A stretch of DNA of 64,000 bases from Nemertoderma westbladi (taxonomy: Eukaryota; Xenacoelomorpha; Nemertodermatida; Nemertodermatidae), in the NCBI GenBank assembly GCA_032718475.1, contig JAUCBJ010006792.1, positions 1 through 64,000 on the forward strand, given 5' to 3'. The notes beneath the pieces are model-generated. The model was not told the DNA's origin, did not search any database, and saw only the letters and a list, made by a program, of their open reading frames with translations. The translations under genes were made by a program, and so were the position numbers. Below, in pieces: positions 56,869 to 64,000 of this stretch. Every line of letters begins with the position of its first letter. The first letter of the stretch is position 1.

Positions 56869-58422
56869 CCCTATTAAACCCGGGGGGGGGGGTCAATATG
56901 ACCCCTCCCGTGGTTTTTTTATTATAATTCTGAAACAAACGCAGTTGGGAATCTGAAATTTTATGACTTTTCCTAAAAATCTATTGTCTTCCTAGTAGTG
57001 AAAACCGTTTTCAAAAATATTGGGTACTTTTCGAGTTATAGCGCCATTTTTTAACCCTACTTTTGGCACTTTTTTTGAGACGTTTTTTGAAAATTACATT
57101 TCATTAAATATGAATTGTAACATCTCTATTTTTTATTTACACGGGTTTTTTGGTGTTAGAAATTTGATGGAATTCATATAAATTGATTTAGAAATTTTAA
57201 ACTTGTTTTTTTCGGTGGGTGCCAAATTTTGGTGCCAGCACCAAATTTTGAAATAAGTCAATTTTGTAAATTGATCGTTTGAAACTTGTTTTTACGCAAT
57301 TGGGGTTTTTTGGGTTTCTGGATTCGAAGAAATATATACGAGTTGCACCAAGCGTATCAAACTTGTATTTTTCGGTGCTGTGTGCAAATTTTGGTGCTAG
57401 CACGAAATTTTGAAAATCCATTCAATAGATAAAATTGCTTGTGAGAATTTATTTCTTGCGTTTTAGAGGTTTATGGCTGTTCTGAATTCAATGGAAAATA
57501 TAATTATCGAACTAGACATCTCAAACTTGTATTTTTCGGATGTGGGTGCAAAATGTGGTGCTAGCACCAAATTTTGAAAACCATCAAATATATCAATTGA
57601 TTGTGTCACCTTGTTTCTTGCGTTATACAGGTTTGTGATGGTTCTGAATTCAATGGAATCAGTAAAAATTTCATAAGAGTTGTCAAACTTGTATTTTTCG
57701 CCGGTGGGTGAAAATTGTTGTGCCAGCACCAAATTTTGGAAAATATGCAAATTGATAAGTAGATAGTATCACCTTGTTTCTTGCGTTATACGGGTTTATG
57801 AGGGTCCTGAATCCGATGGAATCAATAAAAACTGCACTGGACATCGCAAACTTGTACTTTTTGGTGATGGGTACGAAATTTGGTGCTAGCACCAAAATTT
57901 GCAAAATAACGCCGAAAAATACAAGTAGCAATGATCTAGCATATTAGAAATGTATTCCATTAGAATCAGCGCCCTCGAAAACCTGAAAATGTGAATTTAT
58001 AGCATCGTATAAGTGAATTAAAAATTTTGTGTTCTAACTGAAAAGTGCTGGTTACTTGTTTTTTTCATTTTTTTCCTACGCAGAGAGGACTAAACAGCCA
58101 TTTATAGTAATCATATCATTTTTTAATATTTTCCAATGTATTTTACACCCCAGAAAACCTGTATTGAAAAATAATTAGCCGAAAATGTAACTTTCAAATT
58201 TGGTGAAAATTGTGCACTACTTGTAATTTTGGTGCTGCAATATAACCACCCCAGTACATTTTTTCGAAAATTTTTTTCTTCGGTCGGATCCAGACAAGTG
58301 ATACCTACGTACAAACAAAAAATCCGACGTTTTCGTAAATATTTGTAGATTTTAGAGGGGGGGGGTCAATATGACCCCCTCCCGGTATTTGTACAACATT
58401 TTATAGCCCGGTACTAATAGGG
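56869..58422. mobile_element. piggyBac-like MITE (1554 bp) with TTAA duplication
   Basis: The ends are CCCTATTAAACCCGGG and, inverted, CCCTATTAGTACCGGG (13 of 16 match). TTAA flanks both sides (56865-56868 and 58423-58426). Paralogous empty sites, CAGTATTAATGTTGGC, exist near 38660, 43915 and 54480. TTAA targets and CCCT-type ends are the hallmark of piggyBac elements. There is no transposase frame, so it is non-autonomous. Just inside each end lies G-rich/C-rich DNA with the palindrome GGTCAATATGACC (56891-56903, 58364-58376). Confidence 0.85.
57190..57910. repeat. About 163-bp degenerate repeats inside the MITE
   Basis: Five units contain CAAACTTGTATTTTTCGG, then a 12-bp palindrome GGTGCTAGCACC or GGTGCCAGCACC (57231, 57393, 57557, 57719, 57892). 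The minus-strand frames crossing it are short and broken. Confidence 0.8.
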
Positions 58423-58426
58423 TTAA

Positions 58427-58985
58427 TGTTGGCATTAATGTAGCCGATACACTGTATACCTAATAGTCATTCAGCAGGGGGAAGAGTTATTCAGCTGAGG
58501 CGGTAATAGATTGCAAACTAAACCAACCACCAGTCAATGTTTGCTTTGATAGAGAGTGCAGGGCCTAAACAAATAGTATGGGTGTACTAAGTACAATAAT
58601 CTTGGCAACCTCATCGATTTATACTAAGCCTTGTGTAGAAATGCATTACATAAGCCATTTTTCATCAGGACACCAGCTGTCATGAGTGTTATTTTACCAT
58701 TGCGCCTATGGCGTTTTTTCGTTTTTCTCTATTTTTCGAGCCCAGAGGCTATGGACGGAGTAGCCAATCATGCCAGGGACCTTAGAATTGCGGTATCTAG
58801 ATGCTGTGAAAATTTCATCAAAATCGTTAGAGAAGATTTGGCTGTAGATCAGTCAGTCAGTCAATCAATCAGTCAGCCACGAGCAATTCTTATTATTACA
58901 GTAATGAACCTCTCGGTTCCTAACTAGTGACGGGCCTAGCGGCCCGATAAGGAACCGACTTTTTATTTCAAATAAAAGAGACAAT
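58427..58985. repeat. 1.5-kb unit part with diverged core and type 1 joint
   Basis: It continues the unit interrupted by the MITE. The core at 58704 is of the SPEAMDG type, followed by (CAGY)n and a joint at about 58908-58965. Confidence 0.85.
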
Positions 58986-59776
58986 GAGCTCGGCTCGGTC
59001 TGGCACGATTGGGCTCGATTCAGTTCGACTTGGCTTGATTGGCTCGATTGGGCTCGACTTGACACATCTCGATTCGGCTCAATTGGCTTGATTGGGTTCG
59101 ACTCGGCTCAGTCCGGCTCGACTTGGCTTGAATTGGCTCGACTCGGCTCGACTGGGCTCGAATCGGCTCAATTTGGATTGATTGGGCTTGACTCGGCTCA
59201 ACTTGGCTCAGTCCGGCTCGATTGGGCTCGACTTAGGCTTGATTGGGCTCGAATCAGCTCTATTTGGCTCGACTCGTTTCGATTGGGCTCGACTCGGCTT
59301 GATTGGGCTCGACTTGACTTAGTCCGGCTCAATTTGGCGTGACACGGATCAATTGGGCTTGGCTCGGCTCGGTCTGAGTCGACTCTGCTCGATTCGACTC
59401 AATCGGCTCGATTGGGTTCAAATCGGCTCGGTCTGTCTTGACTTGGCTCAATTGGGCTCAATCCGCTCGACTCAGCTCGATTTGGTTTGATTTGGGCTTG
59501 ACTCGGCTCGATTTGGCTCAACTTGGCACAGTATGGCTCGATTGGGCTCGACTTGGCTCGGTCTGGCTCAATTGGGCTCGACTAGGATTGATTGGGTTCG
59601 ACTCGGCTCTATTGGGCTCGACTCGACTCGATTGGGCTTGTCTCGGCTCAGTCTGGATCGCTCGGCTTGATTGGGCTCAACTCGGCTCCGTTCGGCTTTA
59701 CTCGGCTTGTTTGGGCTCGTCTCGGCTTGATCGCCTCGATTGGTTCCATTCGGCTCGATCGGTATGATTCGGCTCG
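58986..59776. repeat. Degenerate GGCTCGA(C/T)-type array
   Basis: Same seed and words as the other degenerate arrays. It is followed by 108-bp repeats, as the pure arrays are. Confidence 0.9.
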
Positions 59777-60009
59777 ATTGACACACGCTGCTTGAAGGGT
59801 CAAAGCCAAACTCACGTGCTGCTAGAAGGGATAAAGTCAAACAGTGTGTCTATTATTTGATGCAACTCACGTGCTGCTCGAAGGGCGCAACATCATATAT
59901 CAAGGGTCAAAGCAAAACTCACGTGCTGCTAGAAGGGACAAAGTCAAACATTGTGTCTAATATTTGATTAACTCACGTGCTGCTCGAAGGGCGCAACTAC
60001 ATATATCGA
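59777..60009. repeat. 108-bp repeat with CACGTG motifs, third array
   Basis: About two units, slightly diverged (GCGCAACATCATATATC). Confidence 0.85.
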
Positions 60010-60600
60010 AACAAGCCCCTGTCTTGTATTTTAATAATAATATAATAATATACACTCCCCAACGGGGTAAATGAAATTCGGTAAAATCATATTATTATTT
60101 TATCAATAAAATAGATATAAAATAAAAATAAAAATAAATCAATTTGTATTTTAATTATATCAGAAATCGTTGCCATGCATAATGTACTATATTTGGGTCC
60201 CATGACCCACCCCATTGAACAGCTTTGCTTACATCTGATAGAGAGTAATCCCAAATTAACTTCCCTCTACGAAAATTATTTTAATTAAATACATACAACA
60301 TAGCAGTCAACTCTGCAATCAACAGTACACAATAACTAAAATGGCATTCAGCTTACCAGCTATTCGCATTAAGCTAATAGATATTCGATTTCATTGGATT
60401 CAGTGAGTGTGTGAGGGCTATTGGGAGAGCAATCAGCTTATGATGTAATACATTAGAATACCACGGCTTTTGTTTGCTTACTGTCTGAGTTGTAGAGTGA
60501 GGATAATACTTGGCAGAGAAAGCATTTCCTTGTTAGGTGGCCATTCCTATAGAATAGCATTACTAGGCTATCTCTATCCATTTTTCATGAGTGCCAGCTG
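60010..60600. repeat. 600-bp linker with insertion and deletion
   Basis: The linker carries a 108-bp insert (60036-60143). It also lacks about 150 bp after GAAATCGTTGCC relative to the copies at 47297 and 50094, with short GCC homology at the deletion ends. Confidence 0.85.
60036..60143. mobile_element. 108-bp retroposed insert with 12-bp target duplication
   Basis: TTGTATTTTAAT is present on both sides (60024-60035, 60144-60155) and only once in the empty linker copies at about 47310 and 50106. The insert ends in an A-rich (ATAAAA)n-like tail. This fits a short SINE-like or truncated LINE insertion; the family is unknown. Confidence 0.65.
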
Positions 60601-60867
60601 GTGTTTTTATCATTGCGCCTATGGCGTTTTTTCGTTTATGTCTATTTTTCGAGCCCACGGCTCATGGACGAAATAGCGGAACATACCAGGGACCTTATAT
60701 TCGCGGTATCTAGATGCTGTGAAAATTTCATCAAAATCGTTAGAGTAGTTTTGGCTGTAGATCAGTCAGCCAGCCAGCCACGAGCAATTCTTACAGTAAT
60801 GAACCTCTCGGTTCCTAACTAGTGACGGGCCTAGCGGCCCGATAAGGAACCGACTTTTTATTTCAAA
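60601..60867. repeat. Core module with type 1 joint
   Basis: Core at 60614 with a mixed sequence (MDEIAEH first half, SRCCENF second half), (CAGY)n at about 60758-60780, and joint at about 60803-60860. Confidence 0.87.
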
Positions 60868-61962
60868 TGGAAGTGGGCTTGATTCAGTTCAACTTGGCTT
60901 CATCGGCTTGGGTTGGCTCGATTGGGCTTGACTCGGCTTGATTGGGCTTGACTCAACTCAGTCCGGCTCGACTCGACTCAGTCCGGCTCAATTTGGCGTG
61001 ACACAGCTCGAATTGGCTCGATTGGGCTCGGCTCGGCTCGGCTCGGCTCGGCTCGGCTCGGCTCGGCTCGGCTCGGCTCGGCTCGGCTCGGCTCGGCTCG
61101 GCTCGGCTCGGCTCGGCTCGGCTCGGCTCGGCTTGGCCTGACTCAACTCAGCTTGATTCGGCTCGATTGGGTTCGATTCGGCTCGGTCCGGCTCAAATTG
61201 GCTCAATTGGGCTCGATTTAGCTCAATCTGCTTGACTCGGCTCGATTGGGATTGATTCGGTTTGATTTGGCTCAACTTGGCTCAGTCCGGCTCTACTTGG
61301 CTCGGTCTGGCTCAATTATTGGGCTCGACTAGGCTTGATTGGACGCGACTAGGCTCTATTGGGCTCGACTCGATTCGATTGGGCTCGACTCGGCTTAGTC
61401 TGGTACAACTCGGCTTGATTGGGCTCAACTTGGCTCCGTCCGGCTCGACTCGGCACAATTGGGCTCGACTTGGCTTGATTGGGCTCGACTCGACTCAGTC
61501 CAGCTCAATTTGGCGTGACACGGCTCGACTCGGCTCGATGAAACTCGGCTCGGCTCGGTCTGACTCGACTCAGCTCGATTCGGCTCAACCGGCTCGATGG
61601 GTTCGACTCGGCTCGGTCCGGCTCGACTTGGCTCAATTGGGCTCGATTCGGCTCAATTGGGCTCTACTCGGCTCGATAGGCCTCGAATCGGCTCGATTGG
61701 GATTGATTGGGCTTGACTCGGCTCGATTTGGCTCAACTTGGCTCAGTCCGGCTCGATTGGGTTCGACTTGGCTCGGTCCGGCTCAATTGGGCTCGACTAG
61801 GCTTGATTGGGCTCGACTCGGCTCTATTGGGCTCGACTCGACTTGATTGGGCTTGACTCGGCTCAGTCTGGCTCAACTCGGCTCCGTTCGGCTCGACTCG
61901 GCTTGATCGCCTCGATTGGTTCTATTCGGCTCGATCAGTATGATTCGGCTCGATTGACACAT
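60868..61962. repeat. Degenerate GGCTCGA(C/T) array with a pure CGGCT patch
   Basis: Mostly irregular words, but 61026-61132 is an uninterrupted CGGCT run of about 21 units. A pure run inside old, mixed sequence shows that expansion can start anew within a degenerate array. Confidence 0.92.
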
Positions 61963-62290
61963 GCTGTTGGAAGGGTCAGAGCCAAACTCACGTGCTGCTC
62001 GAAGGGACAAAGTCAAACAGTATGTCTATTATTTGATGTAACTCACGTGCTGCTCGAAGGGCGCAACATCACATATAGAAGGGTCAAAGCAAAACTCACG
62101 TGCTGCTCGAAGGGACAAAGTCAAACAATGTGTCTATTATTTGATGTAACTCACGTGCTGCTCGAAGGGCGCAAATGCATATATCGAAGGATCAAAGCCA
62201 AACTCACGTGCTGCTCGAAGGGACAAAGTCAAACATTGTGTCTATTATTTGATTAACTCACGTGCTGCTCGAAGGGCGCAACTACATATA
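61963..62290. repeat. 108-bp repeat with CACGTG motifs, fourth array
   Basis: About three units with CACGTGCTGCTCGAAGGGAC and the 'GCGCAA' half, ending in GAAACAAGCCCC. Confidence 0.88.
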
Positions 62291-62890
62291 ATCGAAACAA
62301 GCCCCTGTCTTGTATTTTAATTATATCAGAAATCGTTGCCTTCAGTACAAAATATCTAAAAATTCATTCACCTGAAGTATGGGTGACATTATAAATTCGT
62401 TTTTCGCACAGTAGAGTTAACTAAAGCTAAATACCCTTCAGGTTGACTGAATGATTTTATTAATGTTTGCCATGCATAATGTACTATATTTGGGTCCCAT
62501 GACCCACCCCATTGAACAGCTTTGCTTACATCAGATAGAGAGTAATCCCAAATTAACTTCCCTCTACGAAAATTATTTTAATTACATACATACAACCTAG
62601 CAGTCAAGTCTACAGTCAACAGTTCACAATAACTAAAATGGCATTCAGCTTACCAGCTATTCGCATTAAGCTAATAGATATTCGATTTCATTCGATTCCG
62701 TGAGTGTGTGAGGGCTATTGGGAGAGCAATCAGCTTATGATGTAATACATTAGAAGCCCACAGCTTATGTTTGCTTACCGTCTGAGTTGTAGAGTGAGGA
62801 TAATACTTGGCACAGAAAGCATTTCCTTGTTAGGTGGCCATTCCTATAGAATAGCATTACTAGGCTATCTCTATCCATTTTTCGTGAGTG
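62291..62890. repeat. 600-bp linker module, fourth copy
   Basis: Full-length and near-identical to 47297-47889 and 50094-50690. Confidence 0.88.
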
Positions 62891-64000
62891 CCAGCTGGTG
62901 TTTTTATCATTGGGCCTATGGCGTTTTTTCGTTTATGTCTATTTTTCGAGCCCACGGCTCATGGACGAAATAGCGGAACATACCAGGGACCTTAGAATCG
63001 CGGTATCTAGCCGCTGTGAAAATTTCATCAAAATCGTTAGAGTAGTTTTGGCTGTAGATCAGTCAGTCAGCCAGCCAGCCAGTCAGTCAGTCAGCCACGA
63101 GCAATTCTTACAGTAATGAACCTCTCGGTTCCTAACTAGTGACGGGCCTAGCGGCCCGATAAGGAACCGACTTTTTATTTTAAATAAAAGAGACAACGAG
63201 AATTAGTATAGAACTAATAATTATGTAAAAATACAATCATATTTCATACAATAATTATTAATAAATTCGATCTATTATTAGTTGCTCAATTCTAGAACAA
63301 AATCGACCTGCAACTAGTGAAGACCTCGTTTTGGAATTTCGAAACCACGCTGGTGCGATGCGCGATATCGTGTTTAGTTAATAAAGTGAAAAACTCCATC
63401 AATTCATGTGCAACCAGTAATAAGAAATCGCGATAAATGTAATTTGAATAAAAATCATTCTAGAAAAATTTTCCTCAAAAAGTATGAAGTCTTGGCATTG
63501 GTGACGCGAAACTAGGCCAGTGAGATTCAGGATATTGCGTTTAATATAAAAATCAAAAACGCTATCGAATTCCGTAAAGGCGTTGATAAAATACTGCAAC
63601 TTTTTTGAAATTTGTAAAATTCTAGAACTAGAAAAAATTAATTTTTGAATGGCGCTGTTTGGGGTTTCGAAACATGGATAGGCTGAAAGAGGACATCGAA
63701 TTAAGTTGAAAAATGAAAACCCCATCGAATTTGGACAAAGCGTTCCGGAGTTATAGCGAATCGAAAAAAATTTACCCCCCCCCAGTCGCCAAAAATTTAC
63801 AGTAATTAAAAATTTTCCAAAAAAATTTTTTTGCGTTATTTTTGATGGCGAATCGATTGGCAGTACTGGCTAAGAAAATTTTTTTTTTGAAATTTTTGGT
63901 CAGAAAAAAAACATGGAAAAAGTATATTTTTAAAAGATTGGATGTCTTTGCCTCTGGTCAGAGAATGATCCAACTCTGTAACTTGGCAATCGCTCAGAGT
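62891..64000. repeat. Core, type 1 joint and 1.5-kb body running off the window
   Basis: Core at 62911, (CAGY)n at about 63060-63096, joint at about 63120-63175, AT-rich body with minus frame 63399-63725, and a new unit start at about 63888. The last bases again join to the CTCAGAGT junction seen at 38595 and 54420. Confidence 0.87.

Larger units (their letters stand above)
33300..64000. repeat. Macrosatellite: mosaic of tandem, modular repeat units
   Basis: Starting inside gag of copy C, the rest of the window is repeats. A core module (CGCCTATGGCGTTTTTTCG ... GTTTTGGCTGTAGAT) recurs about 20 times, at about 33871, 35391, 36881, 38363, 38984, 40425, 42525, 44264, 44571, 46080, 47905, 48200, 50707, 51218, 52708, 54804, 55612 (partial), 58704, 60614 and 62911. 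It is followed by (CAGY)n of variable length, CAATTCTTACAGTAAT and usually a stem-loop joint around CTAACTAG. After the joint comes either the 1.5-kb AT-rich body or a pentanucleotide array with 108-bp repeats and a 600-bp linker. No transposase, helicase or reverse transcriptase is encoded. The array continues past the right edge. Confidence 0.95.

Overview
The window is repeat-dominated, AT-rich animal DNA. BEL/Pao LTR retrotransposons, which are known only from metazoans, make up its left half together with non-LTR (LINE) fragments. A mosaic of tandem repeats fills the right half. I see no host gene, tRNA, rRNA or CRISPR array. The phylum cannot be fixed from the sequence; an invertebrate is likely.

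Positions 1-33299 hold three partial copies of one unusual BEL/Pao element. Copy A (+, 1-7153) has the 3' part of pol, a spacer, a decayed downstream ORF and part of an LTR. Copy B (-, 20862-7154) has pol with one stop codon, the same spacer, an intact 1417-codon ORF (here ORF3, 13329-17582), a very long LTR/leader (to 9896), a small ORF (9302-9895) and a truncated gag. Copy C (+, 27311-33299) has the LTR/leader, the small ORF and gag, cut off by the repeat array. Combining the copies gives the order LTR - small ORF - gag - pol - spacer - ORF3 - LTR. ORF3 has several zinc-knuckle-like motifs and does not look like an envelope gene. A and B face each other as a large inverted repeat whose junction lies at about 7153.

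Between B and C (22201-26895) lie nested LINE fragments on the minus strand. About 40 copies of a 43-bp repeat have grown out of the coding sequence of one LINE. A second LINE, ending in an (ATCTT)n tail, sits on the first and is itself split by a fragment of a third.

Positions 33300-64000 form a macrosatellite of shuffled modules. The modules are a 1.5-kb AT-rich unit, a core present about 20 times followed by a (CAGY)n microsatellite, (CGGCT)n pentanucleotide arrays, 108-bp and about 250-bp repeats, and a 600-bp linker. Most units join at CTAACTAG, flanked by an inverted repeat and a strong hairpin. Two unrelated versions of these ends exist, each with its own complementary stems, and about 330-bp cassettes of one version sit exactly between units of the other. 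This layout resembles non-autonomous Helentron/HINE rolling-circle elements, and I consider it the most interesting system here together with ORF3. A piggyBac-like MITE (56869-58422) and a 108-bp retroposed insert (60036-60143) are later insertions into the array.
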